Positions 53,459-63,792 of a stretch of DNA of 64,000 nt are shown one piece after another. The notes under the pieces are model-generated. The model was not told the origin of the DNA, ran no database searches, and worked only from the letters and a program-made list of their open reading frames with translations. This DNA is from Ignavibacteriota bacterium (GTDB taxonomy: Bacteria; Bacteroidota; Ignavibacteria; UBA10030), in NCBI GenBank assembly GCA_003170475.1, contig PMZI01000062.1, positions 19,971 through 83,970 on the forward strand. The letters are read 5' to 3'. A program made the position numbers and the translations under genes. Numbering within the stretch: position 1 is the stretch's first letter; every line of letters starts with the position of its first letter.

Positions 53459-54302
53459 GAACTCAAAGAACGTCATCGGGGTGTCCGAAGCTTCCTATCT
53501 TCGTCCCCTCTGGTACGGTCTCCGGGACTCTGGGAGCGATCTCGACCTTCGGGTTGGGATCCCTGCTCAACTTCCTCTCGAACTTCAGCAGCGCATCGGA
53601 AACCTCCGGTGCGCTTTTTTATCCCCCATCGATTATGCACGCCATGGAGGGGATTATTGCATCGTCCCCGGTGTCGCGGTCTCTTCGTCGTATCGTTCCA
53701 ACACCATACAGTTGTTCATCAATCCCGATGTTCGTGACATTGAGAAAATTGCGGTGGATATCCGAGTGACGTCGGAAATCGTCCTGGCCAAAATCATTCT
53801 GGCAGAGAAATTTCCGAACCGGGAAGCCTCAAAGCAGGCATTGCAGTTCCTTCCGATGTTGCCAAACCGCAGCGAAATGCTGCGCAAAGCCGACGCAGCG
53901 CTCATCGTGAATCTCCACCCGGTTGAAGAAGCGGAGGAAAAACCCTTCGCCTTGGACCTTGTGGAAGAATGGAATGACATGACCGGATTGCCCTACGTGC
54001 ATGGATGCTGGGTTGCACATGACGAGGAAGGGCTGGGTGGCGTCGTCAGGGAACTCCTTCGATCGAAGGAGCGGGGTATGAGTCACCTCGGTCAGATTGC
54101 TCAAGTGCTCGCCGCTGAGAAAAATCTATCCCTCCAATTCGCTTCCCAATACCTCGCAACATTCTCATACGAATTCGGCGAACTCGAACAAGAGAGTATG
54201 ACCGAGTTCATGAAGTACGCCTACTTCCACGGCATGCTGCCAGACGTTCCGGATCTCAGCTTTTTTGAGGTCGGGCCGTTGCCCTCGCCATCCGCTAATT
54301 GA
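53451..54302 (+). CDS. mqnA: MqnA-like chorismate dehydratase (futalosine menaquinone pathway)
   Basis: 283 residues starting at GTG within the end of rplS. The family pattern is visible: [51 protein letters not shown] and [18 protein letters not shown]. MqnA makes 3-enolpyruvylbenzoate from chorismate, first step of the alternative menaquinone route; MqnD-like or other periplasmic-binding-type homologues are possible. Oddly, a full intrinsic terminator signal lies inside its 5' part (53593-53620). No other mqn gene in the window. Confidence 0.82.
   Translation: MPENSKNVIGVSEASYLRPLWYGLRDSGSDLDLRVGIPAQLPLELQQRIGNLRCAFLSPIDYARHGGDYCIVPGVAVSSSYRSNTIQLFINPDVRDIEKIAVDIRVTSEIVLAKIILAEKFPNREASKQALQFLPMLPNRSEMLRKADAALIVNLHPVEEAEEKPFALDLVEEWNDMTGLPYVHGCWVAHDEEGLGGVVRELLRSKERGMSHLGQIAQVLAAEKNLSLQFASQYLATFSYEFGELEQESMTEFMKYAYFHGMLPDVPDLSFFEVGPLPSPSAN
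53593..53620 (+). terminator. Intrinsic-terminator signal inside the mqnA coding region
   Basis: GCATCGG pairs with CCGGTGC (one T-G wobble) around AAACCT, followed by GC and TTTTTT. It lies about 135 bases after the rplS stop, in frame with coding sequence [10 protein letters not shown]. Confidence 0.65.
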
Positions 54303-54364
54303 CTTTGGTATCGAGTACCTCCAGTGTTGAGTCAAGAGGCACCCTCCTGCAAGCCGACCGATTT

Positions 54365-54386
54365 CATGGGATATTCCCATTTTTTT
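54365..54386 (+). terminator. Intrinsic terminator after the mqnA-like gene
   Basis: ATGGGA pairs with TCCCAT around the three-base loop TAT, followed at once by seven T. Confidence 0.75.
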
Positions 54387-54420
54387 CGGTACATTCGCGT
54401 CAGGAAAAAAATGTACATCC

Positions 54421-56151
54421 ATGCTCAAGACCCTTCTCATAAAGAACTACGCCCTCATCGAAGAGATTGAAATCGAATTCGAGAGCGGGTTGAACATCAT
54501 CACGGGCGAAACGGGTGCCGGCAAGTCAATCCTTATCGATGCTCTGAGCCTCGTCTTGGGAGAACGTGCGAGTTCAGATGTCATTCGTCGGGGCGCCGAT
54601 AAGGCTGTCGTCGAAGCAGTGTTCGGCATTTCCGGCAACAAGCGGGTCTGTGGCTTCGTCCAAGCTCAAGACCTTGAGCTTTCAAGCGATCTCATCCTCA
54701 GAAGGGAGATATCGGCCAAAGGACATAACCGGTGTTTCGTCAATGACACGCCTGTGGCATTGTCTGTTTTGCAGGCAATCGGCGATCTCCTTGTTGACCT
54801 GCATGGTCAACACGACCATCAATCGCTCCTCAGGACCGAAACCCACATCGATCTGCTTGACGATTTCGGGGGATTAGCGGGATTGAGAGAGGAATATGTC
54901 GCGTCCTATGAACGGCTCACTGCATTGTTTTCTTTCCTGGAGGAACTTCAGGCAAAGGAACGGCAGCTCCGTGAACGGAAGGATCTTTATGAGTTTCAGA
55001 TTCAAGAGATCGATGCTCTGTCCCCGCTACGCGGAGAGGAAGACGCGCTGGAACGGGAGCTCAGGATCCTCGAGAATTCTGAGAAACTCTTTGAGGCGAC
55101 GTCGAATCTCCACCAGATGTTGTATGAAGGGGAGCAGGCAGTGTATGATCAGCTGGTACTTGCTCGGAATCAGCTCGAGGATCTTGCACACATTGATGCA
55201 ACATTTGAAGAAATCAAGAACGAATGCGCGTCGGCGGTCGCTATCGTCAGCGAGGTGTCGAAGTTCATTCAAAGTTACAATTCCAAAGTCGAGTTTAATC
55301 CAGAGCGCCTCGAACAGATTCGCGATCGCCTTGGCAGGCTCGCGCTCTTAAAGAAGAAGTACGGAGGTTCCGTCGACGCGATCATCGACCACCGCGACAG
55401 AATCGGCCAGGAGTTCGCGCTCGCCGAGAACTTCGAGGGGGAAATCAAGAAGTTGATGGAGAAGATCGAGGAGGAGCGCCGTGTATGTTCAGCAGCTGCT
55501 CAACGGCTCTCGGCGAAACGCCGTGAGCACGTCAACAAGATCAACAATTCGGTTGCAGCAGAGCTCGGAAAGCTTGGAATCTCCAACGCCCGGTTCGACG
55601 TTCAGGTGGAGAATCATCCACTGGGGAAGACGAGCGGTTCTTCGCAGCCGCTCCGCGCGTACGTCAAGCTCGGGCGGGAATTCTTCCAGGCAACACTGAA
55701 AGGAATTGACAGTGTGGAGTTCCATATCTCCACGAATCTCGGAGAAGAACTCAAACCCCTGGTGAAAGTCGCATCGGGAGGAGAGATCTCTCGGATCATG
55801 CTGGCCTTAAAATCAATTCTTGCCAAATCTGAAAGATTACCGTTGCTCATCTTCGACGAAATTGATGTTGGTGTCAGCGGCCGTATTGCCCTCAGTGTCG
55901 GGAGGAGTCTCAAAAGTCTCTCGCAGTTTCATCAGGTTGTTGCGATTACACACCTTCCTCAGATTGCCGGACTTGCTGACACACATTTTGTTGTCGAAAA
56001 AATCGAACGGGAAAAACGCACGAAAACCCGTCTCCGGAAATTGGAACTCGAAGAACGGGTCAAGGAAGTGGCGAAGCTCATGAGTGGTACTCAAGTAACG
56101 GAAGCCGGCCTCAAAGGCGCTCGGGAACTGATGGGATTGAAGAAGAACTAA
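54421..56151 (+). CDS. recN: DNA repair protein RecN
   Basis: 576 residues, SMC-like: Walker A GETGAGKSILIDAL near residue 30, a long coiled-coil middle (about 155-360), the ABC signature-like VASGGEISRIMLALKS, and Walker B LLIFDEIDVGVSG, followed by FHQVVAITHLPQIA. Acts in double-strand-break repair. ATG at 54421 follows a spacer with the terminator above; no clear promoter chosen. Confidence 0.96.
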   Translation: MLKTLLIKNYALIEEIEIEFESGLNIITGETGAGKSILIDALSLVLGERASSDVIRRGADKAVVEAVFGISGNKRVCGFVQAQDLELSSDLILRREISAKGHNRCFVNDTPVALSVLQAIGDLLVDLHGQHDHQSLLRTETHIDLLDDFGGLAGLREEYVASYERLTALFSFLEELQAKERQLRERKDLYEFQIQEIDALSPLRGEEDALERELRILENSEKLFEATSNLHQMLYEGEQAVYDQLVLARNQLEDLAHIDATFEEIKNECASAVAIVSEVSKFIQSYNSKVEFNPERLEQIRDRLGRLALLKKKYGGSVDAIIDHRDRIGQEFALAENFEGEIKKLMEKIEEERRVCSAAAQRLSAKRREHVNKINNSVAAELGKLGISNARFDVQVENHPLGKTSGSSQPLRAYVKLGREFFQATLKGIDSVEFHISTNLGEELKPLVKVASGGEISRIMLALKSILAKSERLPLLIFDEIDVGVSGRIALSVGRSLKSLSQFHQVVAITHLPQIAGLADTHFVVEKIEREKRTKTRLRKLELEERVKEVAKLMSGTQVTEAGLKGARELMGLKKN

Positions 56152-56188
56152 GAGAAACGGATCATCATCAATCAATCGAACAAAGACC

Positions 56189-57643
56189 ATGGCACTGCAG
56201 GTATACAATACGTTAACGAGGCAGAAAGAAGAGTTTACGCCGCAACGCGAAGGGCGTGTAGGGATGTACGTGTGTGGCCCCACCGTGTACGGTCATTCAC
56301 ACATCGGTCACGCAAAGAGTTACGTCTCCTTTGATGCTATCGTTCGATATCTGCGTTTCATCGGATACAAGGTGCTGTATGTTCAGAACATCACCGATGT
56401 GGGGCATCTGACCGATGATGCAGATGAGGGTGAAGACAAAATCGAAAAGCAGTCGAAGCTCGATCGAGTGCATCCGATGCAGATCGCGGAAATGTATACG
56501 AGAAGCTATTTTGAAGACATGGACTCACTCGGGGTCCTGCGTCCCGATATTGCACCGCGCGCGTCGGGGCACATCACAGAACAGATTGAAATCATAGAGG
56601 AGTTGCTCAAAAAGGGAAATGCATACATCGCGCATGGCTCGGTGTATTTTGATGTCTCGAAATTCAAGGAGTACGGGAAGCTGTCCGGTCGAAGCGTCGA
56701 AGACATGGAAGCAGGCTCCAGAGTGGAAGTCAATCCGGAAAAGCACCATCCTGCTGATTTCGCCTTGTGGAAAAAGGCTCAACCGGAACATATTATGCAG
56801 TGGCCCAGCCCATGGGGCAAAGGCTATCCCGGCTGGCATATCGAGTGTTCAGCGATGTCGATGAAATACCTGGGAGACACATTTGATATTCATGGCGGTG
56901 GACTTGAAAACCAGTTTCCTCACCATGAATGCGAAGTGGCTCAGAGCGAGTGTGCCACCGGCAAGCAGTTTGTGAAGTACTGGATCCACAATAACATGGT
57001 CACGGTGAACGGGCAGAAGATGGGGAAATCTCTAGGAAACTTCGTGACGCTGAAGGATGCCTTTAAGAAATTCGATCCGCTGGTTGTCCGCTTTTTCATC
57101 CTTCAAAGCCACTATCGCAGTACGCTGGATTTCGGCGATGAGGCGTTGCATGGCGCCAAAGTGGGATTTGAAAAACTGCAAAATACTTTCAGAAATCTGA
57201 ACGAAGAAATCACAAAGGCATCCAGGGAAAACAGGACCGAAGAGGCAGCAATAGACCTACCGGTGTATGAGTCAAGGTTCCGCGCTGCAATGGATGACGA
57301 CTTCAACACCCCTCAGGCGATTGCCGTGCTCTTCGATCTCTCAAGAGAAACAAATGCTCTCTTGAGCCTCGAAACAAAGTTTTCGATTGGATCGTTGAGC
57401 GCAATACGCGAGGTGTTCCGTAAATTTGGCGGCACCGTCCTGGGCCTCATCACTGGAGAGTCGGGAGTGACGAGTACCGACGTTCAACTTGAAGCTGATC
57501 TTATGAAGCTGCTTATAGAAGTCCGAGCGGACGTACGAACGCAAAAACTCTGGTCGTTATCCGACAAAATTCGAGATGGATTGAAGAACTTTGGTATCAC
57601 TCTTGAGGACAAAAAGGATGGAACAGGTTGGAGAAGAGGATAG
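56189..57643 (+). CDS. cysS: Cysteinyl-tRNA synthetase
   Basis: 484 residues. HIGH motif as HSHIGHAKS, KMSKS as KMGKSLGN, and zinc ligands Cys in YVCGPTVYG, Cys and His in HIECSAM and HHECE. Length and order are normal for class Ia CysRS. The ATG follows recN by 37 bases; no T-box leader (not expected in this phylum). Confidence 0.97.
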   Translation: MALQVYNTLTRQKEEFTPQREGRVGMYVCGPTVYGHSHIGHAKSYVSFDAIVRYLRFIGYKVLYVQNITDVGHLTDDADEGEDKIEKQSKLDRVHPMQIAEMYTRSYFEDMDSLGVLRPDIAPRASGHITEQIEIIEELLKKGNAYIAHGSVYFDVSKFKEYGKLSGRSVEDMEAGSRVEVNPEKHHPADFALWKKAQPEHIMQWPSPWGKGYPGWHIECSAMSMKYLGDTFDIHGGGLENQFPHHECEVAQSECATGKQFVKYWIHNNMVTVNGQKMGKSLGNFVTLKDAFKKFDPLVVRFFILQSHYRSTLDFGDEALHGAKVGFEKLQNTFRNLNEEITKASRENRTEEAAIDLPVYESRFRAAMDDDFNTPQAIAVLFDLSRETNALLSLETKFSIGSLSAIREVFRKFGGTVLGLITGESGVTSTDVQLEADLMKLLIEVRADVRTQKLWSLSDKIRDGLKNFGITLEDKKDGTGWRRG

Positions 57644-57685
57644 TGGTCGTGAGGTATGTGCAGGCCATTCTGAGAGGATCCCGTG

Positions 57686-58465
57686 ATGACGAAACGTGAA
57701 CCCATTTTCCTATTCGCGTTCATGATGATTCTTAGCGGTTCGTCCTTCGCTCAATCCAGCGCTGGTGGCTCTGCCTCAGTCGAACCGACCATGATCATTG
57801 ATAAGCCTACCGCTGGAATGTTGCATCGCGGATCGTACTCTTTGAATGGGAATTTCTTTGAACAAGGAGGCGTACTCTTTGGGGTGTCCGTCGGACTTCT
57901 TGACCGATTCAATTTTGGCATCTCGTATGGCGGCACCAATATACTGGGCTCCGACAAGCCAGCGATGAATCCGTATCCGGGCGTCAATGTCAAGTTGCGG
58001 ATTATGGAAGAGAGCTCGATCGCGCCGGCTCTCGCCCTCGGTTTTGACTGGCAGGGCCGAGGAGCTTATGTGGAAGATCTCAAACGCTACACAATCAAGT
58101 CGCCCGGGTTCTTCGTCGTGCTCAGCCAGAATTTCGCCCTTGCCGGCAATCTCAGCTTGCATGGTGGACTCAATGTTTCAACGGAAGGGGGAGACGGTGA
58201 CAAGGATCTCAACGGTTTTGTGGGTGCAGAAAAATCGATCGGAAAAGACATATCGATACTCGCAGAATATGATGCCGGACTGAACGACAACAGTGCAAAC
58301 GCTCTCGGCCGAAATCGCGGACGAGGCTATTTCAATATGGGTCTTCGATGGAATTGGGGACGGGGGCTGGTTCTGGGAATGGATCTCAAAGATATTTTCA
58401 AGAATCAGCAGGATATCACGGTCGGAAACAGGACAATTCAGATCGAATATGTGGGAAATTTCTAG
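57686..58465 (+). CDS. Outer-membrane-type beta-barrel protein, unknown
   Basis: About 259 residues. Signal peptide cleaved near SSFAQSS; then amphipathic strands with Gly/aromatic alternation (RGSYSLNGNFFEQGGVLFG, GYFNMGLRWNWGRGL) ending IQIEYVGNF, with terminal Phe. A GTG at 57683 precedes the ATG. Resembles a widespread FCB family without established function that probably forms an outer-membrane barrel. Ends before a strong terminator. Confidence 0.7.
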   Translation: MTKREPIFLFAFMMILSGSSFAQSSAGGSASVEPTMIIDKPTAGMLHRGSYSLNGNFFEQGGVLFGVSVGLLDRFNFGISYGGTNILGSDKPAMNPYPGVNVKLRIMEESSIAPALALGFDWQGRGAYVEDLKRYTIKSPGFFVVLSQNFALAGNLSLHGGLNVSTEGGDGDKDLNGFVGAEKSIGKDISILAEYDAGLNDNSANALGRNRGRGYFNMGLRWNWGRGLVLGMDLKDIFKNQQDITVGNRTIQIEYVGNF

Positions 58466-58534
58466 TGTTTCTTTCTGTGGACAGACGGCTTTCCCTTGTT
58501 GACTATACTGTATACTTCGCATGAAGAGATCCCC

Positions 58535-58572
58535 AAAAACCCCGGTTTTTCCCCCAGACCGGGGCTTTTTCT
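58535..58572 (+). terminator. Intrinsic terminator
   Basis: AAAACCCCGGT pairs with ACCGGGGCTTTT around a T/C-rich loop, followed by TTTTTCT. Confidence 0.85.
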
Positions 58573-58634
58573 CCGGCCTAAGTGGCACCAATATTGCAGG
58601 TTATGAAGCAGGTTGAAAAAGGAGTCTTGAAGCC

Positions 58635-59606
58635 ATGAAAACCTCATTAAAGCTCTTGGGTCTATCGGTTCCCCTGTTTGCCCTCTCATTCTTCGCTGCG
58701 GGCTGCTACACACAGCTTGCCACGATGCGGGACGACGACCAGAGCTCGGACCGATCGAGGTACGAAGAATCGCGTACTTATGAGGACGCTGACACCAACG
58801 CTGTCCGGGGTCTCTCCGATTATGACGAGGATGTGCGAGGCCATTTCCGCACCGGGTTCGATTTCTATTATCCTTCGTCGTGGTACTGGAGTTTTGGGTA
58901 CGGTGATCCGTACTACTCTGGCTTCGGATTCCCCGGCTACTATGGTTATCGGTTCAACCCTTACGGCTACTCATACTATGGATATGGCTATGATCCTTAC
59001 TATGGAGGCTTCAATCCATACTACGCTTATTACGGATATCCTTTTGTAACATATGGCACAGCAGGCGCAGGATACAACCGAAGCAGGGATGCGGGATATC
59101 GACGATCTGGTTTCAACCGGACTGGTGGGTTGTCAGGAAGCATGAATGCATCCGTAAACTCCTCTTTGGGTGTATCGCCGGCAAGTCGGCGATCAAGCAG
59201 TCCGGTCGGAGGAAGTGTAGCTCCCGCGAATCGCAGAAACGGGACCTCTGTAAATCGGGCAACAACAAGGAACTCTGGTTCGGGGTACCTCAGCAGAGGG
59301 AGAGCAATCACCTCCAATGGATCGTCCGCCCCAGGCGTCAAGAGCACACGGTCCAGTGGAAGTCGCGCTCCGTCTTATAGCGCTCCTCGGGGCAGCGGGG
59401 CAAGCCGCGGCCGGGGATATTCCGGTTCACCGGGTTCGGGTAACTCGGGCAACGGTGGTGGTTCGACGCGGGGGAGTGCACCTTCCGGTTCTTCGAGAAA
59501 CAGTTCTCCATCGTACACTCCGGCACCGTCTTCGGCCCCAAGTTCCGGCGGCAGCAGCGGTGGGAATAGGACCAGTGGAACATCACGAAGTGGGAAGGAC
59601 AAGTAG
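58635..59606 (+). CDS. Low-complexity lipoprotein, Tyr/Gly-rich then Ser/Gly/Arg-rich
   Basis: 323 residues. The lipobox FFAAGC makes it a lipoprotein. An acidic stretch (about 30-75) is followed by a Tyr/Gly/Phe/Pro-rich section (about 75-145, motifs such as YYGYGYDPYYGGFNPYY) and a long Ser/Gly/Arg/Asn-rich, probably disordered tail to the end. No family recognised. The composition resembles surface-attached, adhesion or phase-separating proteins. Three bases before the next gene, so likely cotranscribed with it. Confidence 0.72.
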   Translation: MKTSLKLLGLSVPLFALSFFAAGCYTQLATMRDDDQSSDRSRYEESRTYEDADTNAVRGLSDYDEDVRGHFRTGFDFYYPSSWYWSFGYGDPYYSGFGFPGYYGYRFNPYGYSYYGYGYDPYYGGFNPYYAYYGYPFVTYGTAGAGYNRSRDAGYRRSGFNRTGGLSGSMNASVNSSLGVSPASRRSSSPVGGSVAPANRRNGTSVNRATTRNSGSGYLSRGRAITSNGSSAPGVKSTRSSGSRAPSYSAPRGSGASRGRGYSGSPGSGNSGNGGGSTRGSAPSGSSRNSSPSYTPAPSSAPSSGGSSGGNRTSGTSRSGKDK

Positions 59607-59609
59607 GTA

Positions 59610-61115
59610 ATGAAGAGAATGAACATGAATCCAATTCAGCAAATGTCGATTACCCGCATGGCACTGGGATTTGCCCTTGTCATGTTCGTTGCGACAGGAT
59701 CTCTCAGGGCACAATTCGCAGAAGATGCCCTTCGGTTTTCAACCTTCAATCTTGGTGTTGGGGCGCGCTCGACTGGAATGGGAAACGTCTCGATCGGTCT
59801 TGCGGATGACTATTCGGCGCTCTTCACTAACCCTGCGGGACTCGGATCCTTGCGCAGCTATGAATTCTCGGTTGGATTGTCCAATTCGAGCTACAACAAC
59901 GACGCGACGTTTTTCGGGAACACGCTCAATGCGAACGATCGCGTCACGAATCTCAATAATCTCGGGTTTGTTTATCCGGTCCCAACCCAAAAAGGAAGTC
60001 TCGTATTTGCATTCGGGTTTGCGAGGGTTTCCAATTATTCAACCGTTGCATCTTTCAAAGGATTCAATCCAAGTAATTCGATTGTTGAGGCACTCACGCC
60101 GGATGTGAATCTCAACAACATGTCCGCGGCGGATAGAAAGAGCCTTCTTGACAACAACATTCCATATCAGACATACCTCGCCGACACTTTGCGGGGGAGG
60201 CTCTACCCAAATGTGACTGACAGTGTGCAACAGGAGGGCAACGTTCGTGAAGGCGGCGGACTCAACAGTTGGTCCTTTGGCGGCGCAATCGAGATAGCAA
60301 AGGGTCTCACTCTCGGGTTTGGCCTTAACCTCCTCTCTGGATCGTATTCGTATGATCGACTCTTCACGGAAACCGACTCACGAAACGTCTATCACTATGG
60401 TCCGCCCTTCGATCTTGACCATTTTCGATATGAGAGTTCAGTGAATAGTGATATCAGCGGATACAATGCTCTCATAGGTCTGATGTATCGCAAGCAAGGG
60501 CGGTACAAGATTGGCCTCACTTTACGCACTCCGACGTATTTTGATATTTCTGAAGACTTTTCTGACGCCGGTTACAGTTTTTTTGACAATGGTGACTACT
60601 TCACTCAGAAGAACCCGGGTTCCACGAAATACAACATTCGGACACCTTTTGTCTTTTCTGGTGGGGCTTCGTTCCAGTTCACTGATTGGCTCTTGATTGC
60701 GGGCGATGCGGAATATACGGACTGGACTCAAATACAATTCACGAACACTGACAATCAGGATCTTATTGATGAGAATCGTGTCATACGTGAGGTGTTTCGG
60801 CCAACAACGAATCTGAGAGGTGGGGCGGAGATTGCCCTTCTGAGCTTGGGGCTCAAACTTCGCGGTGGAGTCGTGTACAATCCTTCGCCATATCTGGCCG
60901 ACCAGAACACAAACGACTATGATCAGCTTTATTTCACGGGCGGATTTGGGCTTGCAGTCGATGAAAATGTCTTCGTGAACGCGTCTTTGGCGATTGGGAA
61001 ATGGAAAACGTTCCGCGACAACTACTACCTTCCCGGGTTGGCAACTGCGCCATCAAGGACGAGTGAATCTGTGAACACGAATTCTCTCAATGTCACCTTG
61101 TCGTACCGATTCTGA
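59610..61115 (+). CDS. Outer-membrane transport protein, OmpP1/FadL or PorV-like
   Basis: 501 residues. Signal peptide cleaved near LRAQFAED. The N-terminal RFSTFNLGVGARSTGMGNV and DDYSALFTNPAGL pattern is shared by FadL/TodX and PorV/UPF0164-type barrels, and the protein ends in NVTLSYRF, with terminal Phe. Size fits a 14-stranded barrel. FadL members import hydrophobic compounds; PorV acts in type IX secretion. I cannot decide between them. Follows the low-complexity lipoprotein by three bases. Confidence 0.8.
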   Translation: MKRMNMNPIQQMSITRMALGFALVMFVATGSLRAQFAEDALRFSTFNLGVGARSTGMGNVSIGLADDYSALFTNPAGLGSLRSYEFSVGLSNSSYNNDATFFGNTLNANDRVTNLNNLGFVYPVPTQKGSLVFAFGFARVSNYSTVASFKGFNPSNSIVEALTPDVNLNNMSAADRKSLLDNNIPYQTYLADTLRGRLYPNVTDSVQQEGNVREGGGLNSWSFGGAIEIAKGLTLGFGLNLLSGSYSYDRLFTETDSRNVYHYGPPFDLDHFRYESSVNSDISGYNALIGLMYRKQGRYKIGLTLRTPTYFDISEDFSDAGYSFFDNGDYFTQKNPGSTKYNIRTPFVFSGGASFQFTDWLLIAGDAEYTDWTQIQFTNTDNQDLIDENRVIREVFRPTTNLRGGAEIALLSLGLKLRGGVVYNPSPYLADQNTNDYDQLYFTGGFGLAVDENVFVNASLAIGKWKTFRDNYYLPGLATAPSRTSESVNTNSLNVTLSYRF

Positions 61116-61141
61116 ACCCAATAATCATGGTGTTGTAAAAA

Positions 61142-61171
61142 GCGCCCCAGTGTCTTACGATGCCGGGGCGC
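61142..61171 (+). terminator. Stem-loop after the outer-membrane protein gene
   Basis: GCGCCCC pairs with GGGGCGC around 16 bases; only AGTGTTTG follows, so termination strength is uncertain. Confidence 0.6.
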
Positions 61172-61286
61172 AGTGTTTGTAGGGCCCACCATAAGCAGCG
61201 TGCGCTATCCTTCGCATATGTTTTCACGATTCGTCATCTTGTGCAGTTCCTCCAGTTACATCGAAACAGGGGCCTGGGCTTTCGTA

Positions 61287-61315
61287 TTGATATACCACTC
61301 AACTTTATTTACATT
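61287..61315 (+). promoter_or_regulatory. Promoter of the penicillin-acylase-family gene
   Basis: TTGATA (61287-61292), 17 bases, TACATT (61310-61315); leader about 53 bases. The remainder of the 61116-61374 spacer holds only the stem-loop above. Confidence 0.55.
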
Positions 61316-61374
61316 GACCTCGGTCTTGATGAACCACTCAACGGGATTTCCCCTTTCACCATTTTGCTCCCTTG

Positions 61375-63792
61375 ATGCCAGGTCGACTTAAAATTATTCT
61401 GGGTGTAGCCGGCACGATCGCTGTCGTTGTCCTGGCTGCACTCGGTTTCTTCTATTATTTGATCACAAAGTCATTTCCGGTGACGAGTGGTACCTTGGAT
61501 GTACCGGGGATTCGCGCCGAGGTGAAGGTGTACTGCGACGACTATGGAGTGCCTCACGTCGTCGCCGAATCAGACTACGACGCCTACTATGCCATCGGAT
61601 ATGTGCATGCTCAGGACAGGCTGTGGCAAATGGAACTCATTCGTCGGGCAGGACAGGGAAGACTGGCAGAGGTCCTCGGAGAGCCTGCACTGAAAATCGA
61701 CAAGATGTTCCGGACGCTTGGTCTTTGGCGACAGGCCGAGAAAACCGCCCCCACCATTGACGAAGCAACAAGGAATGCGTTGCAGGCATACGCTGATGGC
61801 GTAACTCACTACATCGTAAGTCACAAGGGAAAACTCCCGGTTGAATTCGACCTTTTGAACTATGAACCTGAACCCTGGACCATCGAGCACTCGCTTCTGA
61901 TCAGTCGACTCATGGCCTGGGAACTCAACTATTCACGCTGGGTTGACATCGTCCTGGCGGAGTTGGTTGAGAAGCTAGGGACCACCAAGGCGGCGGAAAT
62001 CTTCCCGACCTGGCCCGAGGGGGCTCCCCTCATCGTTACAGAGGAGCTCAAAGGTGAGAGGTCGGCCTTCATGGCGGCTCAACTGTTCGAATCAGACCAA
62101 GCGTTTAGAAAGATCCTCGGGAGTCCGGGACTCGAATCGGGCAGCAATGCATGGGCTATTTCCGGATCGAAGTCCACCACCGGAAAGCCGATTCTCGCGA
62201 ACGATCCTCATCTCCTGTTTTCGGCACCGGGAAGGTGGTATGAACTGCATGTCACAGCTCCGGGCCTGGATGTCTCCGGAGTGACAATTGCAGGAATGCC
62301 CTTTGTGGTGATCGGACGAAACCAGTCCATCGCTTGGGGGGTCACGAATGCAATGTTGGACGATGAAGACTTCTACATTGAGGAGGTCGACTCGGTCCAG
62401 CATCCAACACGGTACCGATTCAACAATGGATGGCGCCCCGTCGAACACCGCGTCGACACTATCCTCGTGAAAAACAGTCCGCCAGTTTTGCTGTCGGTCT
62501 ATCAGACGCATCGCGGGCCCATCATCAATCGTATGGAGGCAGCGGCTCAGTGGTCCCGCCGGTTGATGTCCATGCGCTGGGTTGGGCATGAAATCTCGAA
62601 TGAAGCCCAGGCGTTCTATCTGATCAATCGGGCGCATAACTGGAAAGAGTTTCTTGATGGATTGCGCTTTTTCGCCGTTCCAGCTCAAAACTTCGTCTAT
62701 GCTGATGTCGATGGCAACATCGGATATCATACTGGTGGACGCGTCCCGATCCGAAAAACGAAGACTGCGACTCTGACATTCCCGGGTTGGACCGATGAAT
62801 TTGATTGGAAGGGATTCGTTCCCTTTGATCAGTTGCCGCAGGTGCTGAATCCTCCAGAGGGCTTTGTTGCTACGGCCAACAACAGGATCGTCTCTGAATC
62901 GTATCCGTATTATCTCTCAAACCTGTGGGAGCCCGAATGGCGGATCGAGAGGATAACCGAGCTCCTGCGAAGTCGGCCGCTGTTATCGGTTGAGGATATG
63001 CAGCTTTTTCAACAAGATGTGGTTTCTCCTCAAGCTCGAGATCTGGTTCCCGTCATTCTGAGAGCTTTTGAGGGACAACCGACTGCGAATGCCGACGTGC
63101 AGACTGCTCTCACGTATTTGAGGAACTGGAACTACGAAATGAATTCCAGCAATGTGGCAACTTCGTTGTTCCAGGCGTTTCTTGTTCGGATGATCCACAA
63201 TACGTTCGAAGACGAAATGGGTCCGTCGCTGCTGGGTGTCTACGACACACTGGCAAGCGTTCCGCTGATGTCAATCACCAAGTTGATGAAGAACGGCTCT
63301 TCCGCGTGGTTCGATAATGTGAAGACTCCGCAGATCGAGACCATGAATGACATTATCCGTCAGAGTCTTGATGAGGCTCTTCGTGATCTCAAAACGAGAT
63401 ACGGGGGAGAGATCAAAGAATGGAGGTGGGGCTTGATCCACCAGGTCCAGTTTCCCCATGTGTTCAGTTCAAACGATATTCTCAGGCCGATTTTCACGGT
63501 GGGACCTTTTCCCGCAGGAGGATCGCACTCGACGATCAACAAGGGGGATTTTGCAATCTCGAATCCGTATCGCGACATTGTCGGACCATCGACAAGACAG
63601 ATTTTTGATTTATCAGACATCAACAACACCCGCTCCGTCACTCCGCCGGGTCAGTCCGGCCAGGTGTTTCAACGGCACTACGATGATCAGGTCCACCTGT
63701 GGTTGGATGGATTGTACCGCAGACAGGTAATGGATCAAGCTTCGATTGAGAAGGCCGGATATGATCTTCTGATTCTGAGACCCGCCAAATGA
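61375..63792 (+). CDS. Penicillin acylase family Ntn-hydrolase
   Basis: 805 residues. A single N-terminal helix (about 6-28) anchors or exports it. The alpha part has [35 protein letters not shown] start in pieces; autoproteolysis should occur before Ser257 in [11 protein letters not shown], which then is the N-terminal nucleophile; downstream NDPHL and the GPI-N motif are conserved, as is AVPAQNF-type oxyanion context. Such S45 enzymes cut penicillins, acyl-homoserine lactones or cyclic amides; the substrate here is unknown, and quorum-signal breakdown is one possibility. TTG at 61372 is an alternative start. Coupled to the next gene by ATGA. Confidence 0.92.
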   Translation: MPGRLKIILGVAGTIAVVVLAALGFFYYLITKSFPVTSGTLDVPGIRAEVKVYCDDYGVPHVVAESDYDAYYAIGYVHAQDRLWQMELIRRAGQGRLAEVLGEPALKIDKMFRTLGLWRQAEKTAPTIDEATRNALQAYADGVTHYIVSHKGKLPVEFDLLNYEPEPWTIEHSLLISRLMAWELNYSRWVDIVLAELVEKLGTTKAAEIFPTWPEGAPLIVTEELKGERSAFMAAQLFESDQAFRKILGSPGLESGSNAWAISGSKSTTGKPILANDPHLLFSAPGRWYELHVTAPGLDVSGVTIAGMPFVVIGRNQSIAWGVTNAMLDDEDFYIEEVDSVQHPTRYRFNNGWRPVEHRVDTILVKNSPPVLLSVYQTHRGPIINRMEAAAQWSRRLMSMRWVGHEISNEAQAFYLINRAHNWKEFLDGLRFFAVPAQNFVYADVDGNIGYHTGGRVPIRKTKTATLTFPGWTDEFDWKGFVPFDQLPQVLNPPEGFVATANNRIVSESYPYYLSNLWEPEWRIERITELLRSRPLLSVEDMQLFQQDVVSPQARDLVPVILRAFEGQPTANADVQTALTYLRNWNYEMNSSNVATSLFQAFLVRMIHNTFEDEMGPSLLGVYDTLASVPLMSITKLMKNGSSAWFDNVKTPQIETMNDIIRQSLDEALRDLKTRYGGEIKEWRWGLIHQVQFPHVFSSNDILRPIFTVGPFPAGGSHSTINKGDFAISNPYRDIVGPSTRQIFDLSDINNTRSVTPPGQSGQVFQRHYDDQVHLWLDGLYRRQVMDQASIEKAGYDLLILRPAK

